Notes: generated by a model from the letters alone, not told the origin. Positions 40,832 to 50,525 are shown, numbered from the stretch's first letter. The stretch is DNA of 64,000 bases from Arthrobacter sp. GMC3 (GCF_002929305.1 NZ_PJIO01000002.1:434001-498000), one strand, 5' to 3'. A program made the numbers and translations.

Positions 40832-42864
40832 TATGCGTTTTCCTTATCTGCGCCGGAAACTGCCAGTGCATCTTCGGCCTTGTGACTGGCCCAGAAGTGA
40901 TCGGTGGTGACACCGTCACGGGTGAGCGGAACAAACGCCAGCTTCTGCGACGGGTCGGAGTCCGGGCGCTGTGAGCGTCCGGCAAACCGGTCTCCGGTGG
41001 CAAACTCGCGGGGCGAGGGAACCGTACCGGGGATCTGGTGCAGGCGAACGGCGTCGGACTCGATGGAAAGCACGGCACCGAGCAGGCCACGGGTGTATTC
41101 GTGGGTCGGGTGGGAGAGCAGCTCGGAAGCCTGTGCCGACTCCACCACCTGTCCGGCGTACATGACGGTGATCTTGTGGGCCAGGGAGGCCACCAAGGCC
41201 AGGTCGTGGCTGACGAACACCATGGCGAAGCCAAGCTGCTCGCGCAGCTCATTCAGCAAGTCAACAACCTGCTTTTGCACCGTAACGTCCAAGGCCGTGG
41301 TGGGCTCATCTGCCACCACAATCTTGGGTGAGCGGGACAGAGCCATGGCGATCAGCACGCGCTGGCGCTGCCCACCGGAAAGCTCATGCGGGTAGCTCTT
41401 GAGCGTACGGTCCGGATCCAACTTCACCAGTTCCAACAGTTCACGCGGGGTCTTGCGACCATTGCGCTTGGTGAGCTGGAGCATCTGATCCTTGATCAGC
41501 ATGGACGGGTTGAGCGAGCTCAACGCATCCTGGTAGACCATGGCGATCTGCTCGCCGCGCAGGCCTTCATAGGCCTTGACGGAGCTGTGCTTGATGGCGG
41601 GGTCCAGCAGTTCCTTGCCGTCGAACTTAATGGAGCCGGTGACCTGGGCGGTCTTTGGCAGCAGGCCCATGATGGCCAGGGAGGTGATGGACTTGCCACA
41701 ACCGGACTCGCCCACCAGGCCCATGGTTTCGCCTTCGCGGACGGTGAAGGAGACCCTGTCCACGATGGGGGTTTCGCCAAAGCGTCCGGGGAAACGGATG
41801 GAAAGGTTGTTGACCTCCAGGATCACCCTGGCTTCGGGGCCCACCTGCGGGAGGCGGTCCGAGCGGGAGTTTTCCACGGCCTGCAACAGGAGTAGTTCCT
41901 TGTTCAGTGCCGCGAAGGGATCCTCGATGGCGGCACGTGCGGCAGCATCGGCCTTGGCGAGCTCCAGGGCGGCGGCGGCTGAACCGTCGTCGTCCTTCAC
42001 CGGAGCAGCCTTGCGCAGCTTCGGGTTCACCATGGCGTCGGTCAAACCTTCGGCCAGGATGTTCAACGACAGCACCGTCAGCAAGATGACCAGGCCGGCG
42101 AAGGTGGTTGCCCACCAGCCGCCGGAGAGCACCAGGTTACGGCCGTAGGAGATGACGTTGCCCCAGCTGGGGTTGGGGTCTTGGATACCGGCGCCCAAGA
42201 AGGACAAGGAGGCTTCCAAGATGATGGCGTCTGCAACCATGACGGTGGCAAAAACCAGGACGGGGGCGGCGGTGTTGCGCACAATGTGCTTGAGCATGAT
42301 GTAGGCGCGGCCGGCACCAATGACTCGTTCGGCCCGGACATAGTCCTCGCCGTACTGGGCCAAAACGTTGGCACGGACCACGCGGGCAATCTGCGGGGTG
42401 TAGATGATGCCGATAGCGACGATGATGGTGGGCACCGAGTTGCCGAACGCTGTCAGCAGCACCGCGGCCAGGGCGATACCCGGGAACGCCATGAGGATAT
42501 CCATGATGCGCATGATGACTTCGTTGACGGCCTTGGAGGAGGTCGCCGCAAAGGAACCCAAAGTGGCGCCAACAATGATTGCCAAGGCAACCGCACCAAG
42601 ACCGATCATCAAGGATGCTCGGGCGCCGTACATCAGGCGGGAAAGGACGTCACGGCCAATCCGGTCGGTGCCGAACCAGTGGACGGCGCTCGGGGCCTGG
42701 GCGGGGTCGCCTGTTTCCAAGGGATCGTGCGGTGCAATCCAGGGTGCCAGAATGGCTACAACAACGATGAAGAGCAGGAACAGAAGGGCCAATTTGGAGC
42801 CCAAAGTCAGGGCCTTGAAGCGCAGGCCCGGCGCGCTGAGCCGTTCGGCTAGTTTGCTTCGCAT
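40831..42864 (-). CDS. Fused ABC permease and ATP-binding protein (DppC-DppD type)
   Basis: The 677-residue protein joins a DppC-like permease (about residues 20-285; six membrane segments, coupling-helix motif around YVRAERVIGAGRAYIMLKHI), a linker of roughly 60 Ala/Asp/Glu-rich residues, and a DppD-like ATPase (about 345-640; GESGCGKS, LSGGQRQRVLIAMAL, IVVADEPTTALD). No frameshift or stop separates the halves. The fusion keeps the usual gene order. It belongs to the peptide importer family; the neighbours indicate sialic acid as substrate, as in SatABCD-type systems. Confidence 0.93.
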   Translation of the reverse strand: MRSKLAERLSAPGLRFKALTLGSKLALLFLLFIVVVAILAPWIAPHDPLETGDPAQAPSAVHWFGTDRIGRDVLSRLMYGARASLMIGLGAVALAIIVGATLGSFAATSSKAVNEVIMRIMDILMAFPGIALAAVLLTAFGNSVPTIIVAIGIIYTPQIARVVRANVLAQYGEDYVRAERVIGAGRAYIMLKHIVRNTAAPVLVFATVMVADAIILEASLSFLGAGIQDPNPSWGNVISYGRNLVLSGGWWATTFAGLVILLTVLSLNILAEGLTDAMVNPKLRKAAPVKDDDGSAAAALELAKADAAARAAIEDPFAALNKELLLLQAVENSRSDRLPQVGPEARVILEVNNLSIRFPGRFGETPIVDRVSFTVREGETMGLVGESGCGKSITSLAIMGLLPKTAQVTGSIKFDGKELLDPAIKHSSVKAYEGLRGEQIAMVYQDALSSLNPSMLIKDQMLQLTKRNGRKTPRELLELVKLDPDRTLKSYPHELSGGQRQRVLIAMALSRSPKIVVADEPTTALDVTVQKQVVDLLNELREQLGFAMVFVSHDLALVASLAHKITVMYAGQVVESAQASELLSHPTHEYTRGLLGAVLSIESDAVRLHQIPGTVPSPREFATGDRFAGRSQRPDSDPSQKLAFVPLTRDGVTTDHFWASHKAEDALAVSGADKENA

Positions 42865-42867
42865 GAC

Positions 42868-43824
42868 TTAGACCGTCCTGATTCGGGGGTTGATGAGCAG
42901 GTAAAGAAGGTCCACCAGGATGTTGACCAGCACGAACGTCACGGCGATCACCAGGACCACGCCCTGAACCAGGTTGGTGTCGGAGTTGGTGATGCCGTTG
43001 AGGATCTGCTGGCCCATGCCGGGCAGGGAGAAGATCATTTCAATCACGACGGCGCCGCCCAGCAAGTAGCCGATGCGAAGACCCAGCACGGTTACCGGTG
43101 TGACCAGGGCGTTGCGCAGAACGTTGCGGGACACCACGGTGAAGTACGGGACACCGTTGCCGATGGCGGTGCGGACGTAGTCGCGGTCAAGTTCTTCCAC
43201 CATGGAGGTGCGGACCACGCGGATCAGCGAGGCCGAGACCGGGACGGCCAGGGCGAGGGCCGGCAGCGTCATGGAGCTGAGCCAGCCGGCAAAGCCCTCG
43301 GAGGGATCTGCGAGCCCGCCGGAGGGGAACAAGGAGTTCTCACCAAGCGCGAACCACTGGATGAGCAAGATGCCCAACCAGAAGGAGGGTGTGGCGATGG
43401 CGGCGATTGAGAAGACGCGGATGACCTGGTCAACCCAGGTGTCGCGGTAGAGAGCGGCAAGTACACCGAAGACAAGGGAAATGACGACTGCTATCAGGAC
43501 GCCCAGAAACGTCAGCTGCAAGGTCACAGGGAAGGCGCTGGCAATAACCTCGGTGATGGGTTTTGCCGGCGGCAGCGTGGTACCGAAATCGCCCCTAATG
43601 AGGCGGCCCAGGTAGCCAAAGTACTGAATGAAGAGGGGGTCGTTGAGACCGTTAACCTGGCGGTACTGTTCGAGGGCCTCGGGTGAGGCTCCTTCGCCCA
43701 GTGCCGCGACGGCACGGTCACCAGGGGCGAACTGCAACACCACGAAGACGAGCAGGGTGACACCCAAGATCATCAACGGTAGTGCTGCGAGCCTGCGTCC
43801 TAGCAGTCGCAAAAAGTTTGCCAA
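42868..43824 (-). CDS. Peptide-type ABC transporter permease (DppB-like)
   Basis: The 318-residue protein has six membrane segments and the DppB-family start FLRLLGRRLAALPLMILGVT, the FAPGDRAVAALGEGASPE loop and the permease motif DYVRTAIGNGVPYFTVVSRN. It lies four bases from the fused permease-ATPase gene, with which it would form the transmembrane channel. Confidence 0.93.
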   Translation of the reverse strand: MANFLRLLGRRLAALPLMILGVTLLVFVVLQFAPGDRAVAALGEGASPEALEQYRQVNGLNDPLFIQYFGYLGRLIRGDFGTTLPPAKPITEVIASAFPVTLQLTFLGVLIAVVISLVFGVLAALYRDTWVDQVIRVFSIAAIATPSFWLGILLIQWFALGENSLFPSGGLADPSEGFAGWLSSMTLPALALAVPVSASLIRVVRTSMVEELDRDYVRTAIGNGVPYFTVVSRNVLRNALVTPVTVLGLRIGYLLGGAVVIEMIFSLPGMGQQILNGITNSDTNLVQGVVLVIAVTFVLVNILVDLLYLLINPRIRTV

Positions 43825-43900
43825 TGTACATACTCCGGTTCTAATTGCGGCACGATGTTGGGAGCAACTGTGGGCCGCGTCATAGTAAATGTGATGTGAG

Positions 43901-43940
43901 ACGGGAGGGGCCGTGGCCTAAGGGCCACAGCCCCTCCGGT
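43901..43940 (-). terminator. Intra-operon stem-loop (receptor | permease)
   Basis: Arms 43901-43918 and 43923-43940 pair at 16 of 18 positions with a 4-base loop, between the binding-protein gene and the permease gene. This placement commonly stabilises the receptor mRNA or attenuates downstream genes so that receptor exceeds permease. Confidence 0.8.
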
Positions 43941-43961
43941 CTGTGTTGCAAGGTAAAGAAA

Positions 43962-45587
43962 TTAAGCGGTTCGGCCTACACCGACGAATGCTACGCCCGT
44001 GGTGGGCAGCGGCTGGAAACCAACCAGCTTCTTCGGATCCCATGCGGTGGGCAGCTTGCGGTGGAAGATCGGGTACAGCGGCGCCTGCTCGGCGATGATG
44101 TCGATGATTTCCTTGTAGAGCTTCTTGGCGTCATCCGGGGTAGCGGCCAGTGCTGCGTCAAGCTTGGTCTGAACCTGCTTGTACTCGGCGGTATCGCTCC
44201 AGGCGAAGCGGTTCTTGGCCCAGGTGTTTCCGCGGAAGAACCAGCTCAGCAAGATGTCGGCGTCGTTACCGAAGACCGAGGGATCGCCGGGGGCTGCGAC
44301 GACGTCGTAGTTCAGGCCACCCACCTTTTCGGGGGCGTAGACGGCCGAGGAAGCCAGGATCTCCAAGGTGGTGGTGACGCCGACGGCATCCCAGTTCTTC
44401 TTGATCAGCGGGACAACGTCCTTGACCCAGGCGGTATCCGTGCTGGTCAGGGTCACCTTCAGGTCGGTAACACCGGCGCTGGCGAGCAAGGACTTGGCCT
44501 TGGCAGCGTCGAAGGTGTAAACCGTGGAAGCCTTCTGGTAGTTCGGGCTGCCTTCCTGGAAGTAGGAGGAGGCTGCCGTGCCGTTGCCCAGCAGGGCCGT
44601 CTTGATGATGGCTTCCTTGTCCAGGGCGTAATGCAGTGCCTGGCGGACTTCCTTCTTATCGAACGGTGCGCGGCTCAGGTTGAACATGAGGAACATCAGG
44701 CCGAAGGACTGAACGGACTCAACCGTAACCTTCGCCTTCAGGGCGTCAACATCCAGGTAGGGAACATCCTCGATCGCCTGAACGCGGCCGGACTGCATGG
44801 CGGTGACGCGGGCGCTGGCATCGGAGAGCAGGAACCAGGTCATGTCCTTGGCGAGGGCAGGCTTCGGGCCGTTGTAGTCGTCGTTGCGGGCGAAGACGAT
44901 CTTGTCGTCCTTGGCTGCGGAAACGAACTTGTACGGGCCGGTACCGATCGGCTTGGCGTCGAACGCCTTCTGATCTGCCGAGGCGATGGCCTTCGGGACA
45001 ACCTTGACCACGGAGATGCGCGGGCCGAAGCCGGCGAACGCGGTGTTGAGCTTGAACTCGACGGTCTTGGCGTCAACAGCCTTTACGGAGTCGATGAAGA
45101 AGATGAACTGTGCGAACAGGGCCTTGTTGGCCGGATCCAGAACACGCTCGAACGAGTACGCAACGTCATCGGTGGTGACCGGGGTGCCGTCGTGGAACTT
45201 GGCGCCGTCGCGGATGGTGACCTGGTAGGTCTTATCGTCGATCTTCTTGGGGTCGGCGGCGGCGAGAGCGTTGTAAGGCTCACGCGTTGCCGGGTGGAGT
45301 TCAACCAGGCCTTCGAAGATGTGCAGGTTGGCGGCCAGCGGGGTGGCGCCGGAGGAGCTCATCGGGTCGAAGCCGGTGGACAGTGAGTAAGAGATGCCAG
45401 CCTCGATGGAGCCATCCTTGTTGACAGCGGCGGCGCTGGCAGATCCGGAAGTGGAGGGCTTGGAGGAGCCACCGCATGCGGCGAGGGTTGCGGTGAAAGC
45501 AGTTGCAGTTCCAAGGACGCCTGCGGCCTTGAGGAACGTGCGGCGTGAAGCCTTGTTCAGAGGCAGGTTCTGAAGAGTATTGCTCAT
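43962..45587 (-). CDS. Tat-exported lipoprotein solute-binding protein (family 5)
   Basis: The 541-residue receptor starts with a twin-arginine signal (SRRTFLK, about residues 14-20) followed by a lipobox LAAC with Cys38, so it is folded before export and then lipid-anchored. The mature part is a peptide/nickel-type binding protein (family 5 features LATADPK-like region [40 protein letters not shown]). It heads the leftward operon and is the likely sialic acid receptor. The operator-bearing gap to the divergent FadR-type gene is on its 5' side. Confidence 0.92.
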   Translation of the reverse strand: MSNTLQNLPLNKASRRTFLKAAGVLGTATAFTATLAACGGSSKPSTSGSASAAAVNKDGSIEAGISYSLSTGFDPMSSSGATPLAANLHIFEGLVELHPATREPYNALAAADPKKIDDKTYQVTIRDGAKFHDGTPVTTDDVAYSFERVLDPANKALFAQFIFFIDSVKAVDAKTVEFKLNTAFAGFGPRISVVKVVPKAIASADQKAFDAKPIGTGPYKFVSAAKDDKIVFARNDDYNGPKPALAKDMTWFLLSDASARVTAMQSGRVQAIEDVPYLDVDALKAKVTVESVQSFGLMFLMFNLSRAPFDKKEVRQALHYALDKEAIIKTALLGNGTAASSYFQEGSPNYQKASTVYTFDAAKAKSLLASAGVTDLKVTLTSTDTAWVKDVVPLIKKNWDAVGVTTTLEILASSAVYAPEKVGGLNYDVVAAPGDPSVFGNDADILLSWFFRGNTWAKNRFAWSDTAEYKQVQTKLDAALAATPDDAKKLYKEIIDIIAEQAPLYPIFHRKLPTAWDPKKLVGFQPLPTTGVAFVGVGRTA

Positions 45588-45617
45588 TCTGTTGACTCAC
45601 CATTTCGTATGTTAGTT

Positions 45618-45638
45618 ATCGGATGTAGGACGTCCGAT
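45618..45638. promoter_or_regulatory. Candidate NanR-type operator, site 1
   Basis: ATCGGATGT (45618-45626) and GGACGTCCGAT (45628-45638) form an imperfect inverted repeat whose outer ATCGGA/TCCGAT arms are perfect. It lies 31 bases upstream of the binding-protein start. The half-site recurs at 45882. Confidence 0.5.
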
Positions 45639-45881
45639 GCTTATAGGGAAACTGTAATAGCGGTCACAGCCATTGGTCAAGTGGCTAAGGTCTCGTTTTA
45701 GCAACAAGCCTTTTGGCTCACCCGGCAAGGAATCTTAGATCCAGGGGCACGGCTCTGTGAACGACTGGGTGTGGTGGTTGTTTTGTTATCAGGGGCAGGC
45801 TTCGTGGCAAGGTAAGGTGCGAGAAGGCTGCCGCTGAGAGCGTCAGTAGGGACGCATATGCCATTATGTAGGCAAGTCGTG

Positions 45882-45892
45882 GGACATCCGAT
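45882..45892. promoter_or_regulatory. Candidate NanR-type operator, site 2
   Basis: GGACATCCGAT repeats the GGAC(A/G)TCCGAT half-site of site 1, 85 bases before the FadR-type regulator start. The remaining parts of the 389-base gap between the divergent genes (45588-45976) show no other clear structure. Confidence 0.45.
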
Positions 45893-45976
45893 ATTCTATG
45901 TCATAAGTCACGTCCCGAGCATTCGCCTGACTTGGGCGAACGCCGGTATCATGAGCGCCAAGATAGGGGAGCCTCG

Positions 45977-46708
45977 TTGTCCACCTCCACATTATTGCCC
46001 AAGGCGCGATTTAGCGCCCAGGCGCGTTTGCGCGCCCTGCAGGCAGACATTATGGAACTTATTCTGGATCGCGATCTGGATGCGGGTGACCCCATGCCCA
46101 CCGAGAGTGAACTCTCCGAAGTTCTGGGCGTCGGGCGCAACACCTTGCGTGAATCACTGAAGGTTTTGCAGGCCCTGGGCGTCATCGAAATCCGCCATGG
46201 CTTTGGGATGTTCGTGGCGCCGAGCAACTTCGACGCCTTGGCCGACGGTCTGACCTTCCGAGGCCGGCTTTCCCTGCGCCATGAAGGGCTTGAGGCGCTT
46301 CAGCTTGTTGACATTCGCCAGGCCCTGGAATCAGGGCTCATCGGGGCCTGCATCGCCGAGGTTAGCGACGAGCACCTGGTCCTCATCGAAGCAGCGGTGG
46401 CCAAGATGGAGATGCTGGCGGCTACCGGGGAGACCTTCGCCGAGGCCGACGCCGAATTCCACCGGCTGCTCTTTGAGCCCCTTAACAATGAGCTGCTCAT
46501 GAATCTGATGAGCGTTTTTTGGAAGGTATACCGCAAGATCCACCTGGAGATTGGGACCGGCGGCTCGGATCTGGTGAACACCGCGGCCCAGCACCGCGCC
46601 ATCTACGACGCCGTTGCCTCCAAGGACGCCGTCACGGCCTCGAATCTGCTCAGCCGCCACTTTGACGGCATCAGGGCCAAGATTATCCAGTTCGTCAGCG
46701 CCGTCTAA
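45977..46708 (+). CDS. FadR/GntR family regulator (FCD domain), probable NanR
   Basis: The 243-residue regulator has an N-terminal GntR winged helix (about 15-85: DAGDPMPTESELSEVLGVGRNTLRESLKVLQALG) and a C-terminal FCD ligand domain (about 95-235; EADAEFHRLLFE and QHRAIYDAVASKD carry the usual metal-binding residues). The TTG at 45977 follows GGGGA at about eight bases; an in-frame start further upstream is less likely. Divergent orientation to the transport operon suggests it represses sialic acid genes. Confidence 0.88.
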   Translation: MSTSTLLPKARFSAQARLRALQADIMELILDRDLDAGDPMPTESELSEVLGVGRNTLRESLKVLQALGVIEIRHGFGMFVAPSNFDALADGLTFRGRLSLRHEGLEALQLVDIRQALESGLIGACIAEVSDEHLVLIEAAVAKMEMLAATGETFAEADAEFHRLLFEPLNNELLMNLMSVFWKVYRKIHLEIGTGGSDLVNTAAQHRAIYDAVASKDAVTASNLLSRHFDGIRAKIIQFVSAV

Positions 46709-46729
46709 AGCACCTCCCACTACCCCGCG

Positions 46730-46759
46730 ACGACGGCGCAGCGAAGGCGGCGCCGTCGT
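46730..46759 (+). terminator. Stem-loop after the FadR-type regulator
   Basis: Ten-base perfect arms (46730-46739 and 46750-46759) flank a 10-base loop just after the regulator gene. It is GC rich and followed by a short TTTAG. Confidence 0.65.
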
Positions 46760-46799
46760 AGTTTAGTGAGAGAGCGCAGTTCTCGGCGATACTGTGAAC

Positions 46800-47546
46800 A
46801 TGACGGTGCGCAAAGTTCACGCGGGTGGGTATGAGGTGGTCACAACTGACACCGATAAAGTGGACGGGCGCACGTTTTTGCTGGTCCACGGCATCGGTAT
46901 GGGGATCGCGTATTTCGCCCAACTGAGCCAGGCTCTGGAAGCGCATGGGCGGGTGGTGGCCATTGACCTGCCCGGCTTCGGAGACGCGCCAGAGCCCAGG
47001 GACGCCCTGACCATGGCGCAAATGGGCAAGGTCCTCATCGACTTTGTAGAAGTTGAGGGGCTTGGCAGGCCGGTTCTGGTGGGCCACTCCATGGGTACCC
47101 AGGTGGTTGCCGAGGCTGCCGCTCAACGCCCGGACCTGTTTCCCGAGCTGGTGCTGGTGGCGCCCACGGTGAACCAGCATGAGCGCAGCATTGGCCGCCA
47201 GGCTTGGCGCATGACACAGGACCTGTTCGGTGAAAGCCCGCGTCTGCTGGCGCTGGGAATGAAGAACTATGCCAAGACTGGCCCGCGCTGGTTCATCAAG
47301 AAGTTGCGCTCCATGATGGCGCACGCCATCGAGGACACGCTGCCGCAGATCCGGGCGCACACCCTGGTGATCCGGGGCAAGCGCGATCCCGTCTGCCCAC
47401 ACGGTTGGGTGGAGGAAGTGACGGCGTTGATTCCCGGTGCCACCATGGTGGAGGTGGAAGGCCGTGGACACGAGACCATGGTCAAGGACGGCGAATGCGT
47501 GGCCCGGTACATCGTGGCCCACGTTGCCTACGTGGGCGGAGCATGA
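46800..47546 (+). CDS. Alpha/beta hydrolase
   Basis: The 248-residue product has the canonical hydrolase blocks: FLLVHGIGMG (oxyanion His-Gly), AIDLPGFGDAP, the nucleophile elbow VGHSMGTQ, the acid in VIRGKRDPVCP and the catalytic His in EGRGHETM. The substrate is unknown. A GTG six bases upstream of the ATG could also serve as start, and no Shine-Dalgarno is evident. Its stop overlaps the next hydrolase gene by ATGA. Confidence 0.87.
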   Translation: MTVRKVHAGGYEVVTTDTDKVDGRTFLLVHGIGMGIAYFAQLSQALEAHGRVVAIDLPGFGDAPEPRDALTMAQMGKVLIDFVEVEGLGRPVLVGHSMGTQVVAEAAAQRPDLFPELVLVAPTVNQHERSIGRQAWRMTQDLFGESPRLLALGMKNYAKTGPRWFIKKLRSMMAHAIEDTLPQIRAHTLVIRGKRDPVCPHGWVEEVTALIPGATMVEVEGRGHETMVKDGECVARYIVAHVAYVGGA

Positions 47547-48262
47547 AGCGGCTCCTGCGCCCGTGGTGGTGGCTGCTTGACTACTTGTATGCCGGGTGGC
47601 GCCAGCTGCTATCAGTATTCCGGAGGCGCTGCCCCGCAGCCTACGCGGTAGGGGACCCTGAGAAGCCCGCCGTCGTGCTGTTGCCTGGTGTCTACGAGAC
47701 CTGGCTCTTTTTGGAACCTGCCGCACAGCGGCTCAATGCCCTGGGCTACCGGGTGTTTGCCGTGCCCCAACTGGGGATCAACCGCCGGAGTGTGCCGGTT
47801 TCCGCGGACCTGGTGGGACAGGCCCTGGCTGACTTGCGCTCCGTCCACGGCGTGGATCAGGTGGTCCTGCTGGCGCACAGCAAGGGCGGGTTGATTGGCA
47901 AGCACGTGATGCTCGACGCCGACGCCAGTTCCGTGGAGATCCGAGGCTTGGTTGCGGTGGCGACGCCGTTTTCCGGCTCGCTCTACGCCCGGTACCTGCT
48001 GTCCCGGACCATGCGCGATTTCTCCCCGAATGACACGGTTCTCATGGCCCTGCAGGCAGAGACGGACATTAACGCCCAGGTGGTGTCCATCTACCCGGAA
48101 TTTGATCCACACATTCCCGGCGGAAGCGCCCTGCAGGGTGCCGTTAACGTAGAAGTGCCCGTCTCCGGGCACTTCCGCACGCTAGGCGATGAGACTGTGC
48201 TGACCGCCGTCGAACAAGCCGTAGTGGGACTGTCAGTCAAGGACAGCCCCACCACCTCTTAG
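47543..48262 (+). CDS. Lipase-like alpha/beta hydrolase
   Basis: The 239-residue protein has a basic, Trp-rich N-terminus that could be a membrane-binding segment, then AVVLLPGVYETW (oxyanion region), the nucleophile elbow LLAHSKGGLIG and a late His in VPVSGHFRTLG. It resembles membrane-associated esterases related to the PGAP1/lipase group. It is coupled to the upstream hydrolase. Its stop codon overlaps the stop of the convergent GH3 gene. Confidence 0.8.
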   Translation: MKRLLRPWWWLLDYLYAGWRQLLSVFRRRCPAAYAVGDPEKPAVVLLPGVYETWLFLEPAAQRLNALGYRVFAVPQLGINRRSVPVSADLVGQALADLRSVHGVDQVVLLAHSKGGLIGKHVMLDADASSVEIRGLVAVATPFSGSLYARYLLSRTMRDFSPNDTVLMALQAETDINAQVVSIYPEFDPHIPGGSALQGAVNVEVPVSGHFRTLGDETVLTAVEQAVVGLSVKDSPTTS

Positions 48263-50502
48263 GCGTTACCCGCGGCCACCAACGATTCGAGCATGTCGGG
48301 GGTCAGCGGACTGCCGGGGAATGCTGCGATCCGGCTCAGCGGCATGGAGGCGAGCATCAGCATCATGGACGGGTCGGAGAACACGGCGGCAAGCTCACCT
48401 TCGCCACCATTGGCCTGCGCGGCCGCAAAGGCCTGGCCCAGCACGGCACCGCCCACAGGATGCGCAAACCATTCGCCGATCGTTGAATTGGCGCTCAGAG
48501 TCACGGTGACCACATCGCCGATGACGGCGACCGTTGCCGAGGCGCGCAGGTCACGTGAGGATGCGCCCACCTGAACTGTGTAGTCGCCGCCTTCCACGAT
48601 CCAGGCGGAGACCGGCACGTTGTAGTACGCCAGGTCTTCGCGGGGGATGTCCAGTTGCACGCGCTTGCTTTCGCCGGCCGCCAAGGAAACGTTGGCGAAG
48701 GCGCGCAGCTCGCGCGGTGCGCGAACCACTGCCGAGTCGTTCACGCTGACGTAGGCCTGGACCACTTCGCGGCCGGCGAGGGCACCGGTGTTGGTGACCT
48801 CCACGCTGACGGACAGTCCGGCATCGCTTGCGGAGACCTGGAGGTCGGCGTAACCGAAGCTCGTGTAGGACAGGCCGTGCCCGAACGGGTAGCTGACCTC
48901 CACGGTGCGGGCGTCGTAGTAGCGGTAGCCAACGAACAGGCCCTCGCCATAGCGCACATGCGAGTTTTCGCCCGGGAAGTCCAGGTAGGCGGGGGTGTCT
49001 GCGAGCTTGACGGGGATGGTCTCGGCCAGCCGGCCTGAGGGGTTAACCGCGCCGAACAGGACGTCGGCGATGGCGCCGCCGCCAGCCTGGCCCAGCAGCC
49101 AGCCTTCGAGAATGGCGGGGACCTTCGCGTCCCAGCCCGAGACCCGAACAACGCTGCCGTTGGACAGTACGACGACGGTGCGCGGGTTGGCTGCCACGAC
49201 GGCGTCCAGCAGATCGGTCTGTACTGCCGGGAGTTCAATGTGGGTGCGGTCGAAGCCCTCGGACTCGTCGCCGCCGGGCAGGCCCAGGAACAGTACGGCA
49301 ACGTCGGCGGCTGCGGCCGCGGCCACGGCCTCCTCGAGCAGGCCCGTTGCATCGGCGTCGCCCGTTGCGTAACCGGCGGCGAAGCTGACATCGCCGGCCG
49401 CTGCGCGAATTTCATCGAGGGCGTTGTCGAGCTTTGTGGGGTTGATCAGCGAGCTGCCGGCCCCCTGGTAGCGCGGGGTGCGGCCAAATTCGCCGATGAC
49501 GGCCACCTTGGTGGAGGCACCCAGGGGGAGGATGTCGCCGTCGTTCTTCAACAGCACGATGCTGCGCCCGGCAACTTCGCGGGCCAGGGCGTGGTGGGCG
49601 TCCTGGTCGTAGGTGGCCGTGGCATCGGCGCCGGCCACAGCCTTGTCAACTAGGTTCAGGACCCTGCTAGCCGCCGTGTCCAGAACCGACTCGGCCAGGG
49701 TTCCGTCGGCAATGGCCGCAACGATCTGGGCGTCCGTCACGCCGCCGCTTGCGGGCATTTCCAGGTCCATGCCGGCGGCAAGGCCTGCAACGCGGTTGCT
49801 CACGGCGCCCCAGTCGGAGACCACCAGGCCGTCGAAGCCCCACTCCTCGCGCAGGACTTTCGTCAGCAGCCACGGATCCTCGGAGGTGTACGTGCCGTTG
49901 ATCTTGTTGTATGAACACATGACCGTCCACGGCTGGGCCGTCTTGACCACGCGCTCGAAGCCGCGCAGGTAGATCTCGCGCAGAGGGCGCTCGTCGATGT
50001 CGGCGCTGACGCGCAGACGGTCGGTCTCCTGGTTGTTGGCCGCAAAATGCTTCAGCGAAGTACCTACGCCTTGACTCTGCAGGCCGTTAACAAGTGCGGC
50101 GCCCAGGACACCGCTGATGAGTGGGTCCTCGGAGAGGTATTCAAAGTTGCGCCCGCCCAGGGGGGAGCGCTTGATGTTGATGCCCGGGCCCAGCAGTACC
50201 GCCACGTCCTCGGCTTTGGACTCCTCGCCCAGTGCCACGCCGACACGGTGCAGCAGCTCGGCGTCCCAGGTGGAGCCCATGGCTGCGGCAGGCGGGAAGC
50301 AGGTGGCCGGCACACTGTCGGTCAGGCCAACGTGGTCCCCGGTCCCGCGCTGCTTGCGCACTCCGTGCGGGCCGTCGGTGACCATGATGTCCGGGACGCC
50401 AACGCGCTCAATGGGCTTGGTCTTCCAAAAACTTGCGCCACTTGTCAGTGACGCCTTCTCCTCCACTGTCAGCGAGGGCAGAGTGTCTATTGCTTTCGTC
50501 AT
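48259..50502 (-). CDS. GH3 beta-glucosidase with C-terminal FnIII-like domain
   Basis: The 747-residue enzyme has the GH3 N-terminal barrel (GPGINIKRSPLGGRNFEYLSED, LKHFAANNQE, and the catalytic nucleophile Asp in VVSDWGA), the alpha/beta sandwich domain (about 310-520; VAVIGEFGRTPRYQGAGSS) and a FnIII-like domain near the C-terminus (GREVVQAYVS). It has no signal peptide, so it acts in the cytoplasm on imported glucosides. It is the last gene of a leftward operon with a second GH3 enzyme and an MFS carrier. Confidence 0.93.
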   Translation of the reverse strand: MTKAIDTLPSLTVEEKASLTSGASFWKTKPIERVGVPDIMVTDGPHGVRKQRGTGDHVGLTDSVPATCFPPAAAMGSTWDAELLHRVGVALGEESKAEDVAVLLGPGINIKRSPLGGRNFEYLSEDPLISGVLGAALVNGLQSQGVGTSLKHFAANNQETDRLRVSADIDERPLREIYLRGFERVVKTAQPWTVMCSYNKINGTYTSEDPWLLTKVLREEWGFDGLVVSDWGAVSNRVAGLAAGMDLEMPASGGVTDAQIVAAIADGTLAESVLDTAASRVLNLVDKAVAGADATATYDQDAHHALAREVAGRSIVLLKNDGDILPLGASTKVAVIGEFGRTPRYQGAGSSLINPTKLDNALDEIRAAAGDVSFAAGYATGDADATGLLEEAVAAAAAADVAVLFLGLPGGDESEGFDRTHIELPAVQTDLLDAVVAANPRTVVVLSNGSVVRVSGWDAKVPAILEGWLLGQAGGGAIADVLFGAVNPSGRLAETIPVKLADTPAYLDFPGENSHVRYGEGLFVGYRYYDARTVEVSYPFGHGLSYTSFGYADLQVSASDAGLSVSVEVTNTGALAGREVVQAYVSVNDSAVVRAPRELRAFANVSLAAGESKRVQLDIPREDLAYYNVPVSAWIVEGGDYTVQVGASSRDLRASATVAVIGDVVTVTLSANSTIGEWFAHPVGGAVLGQAFAAAQANGGEGELAAVFSDPSMMLMLASMPLSRIAAFPGSPLTPDMLESLVAAGNA

Positions 50503-50525
50503 GAGATTCCTTTTCGGTGAAGGGG

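Noticed and set aside
43845..45386. A 513-codon open frame on the plus strand
   Set aside because: It lies antisense to the binding-protein gene, is Gly/Val/Asp rich in the way of GC-rich shadow frames, and has no family resemblance.
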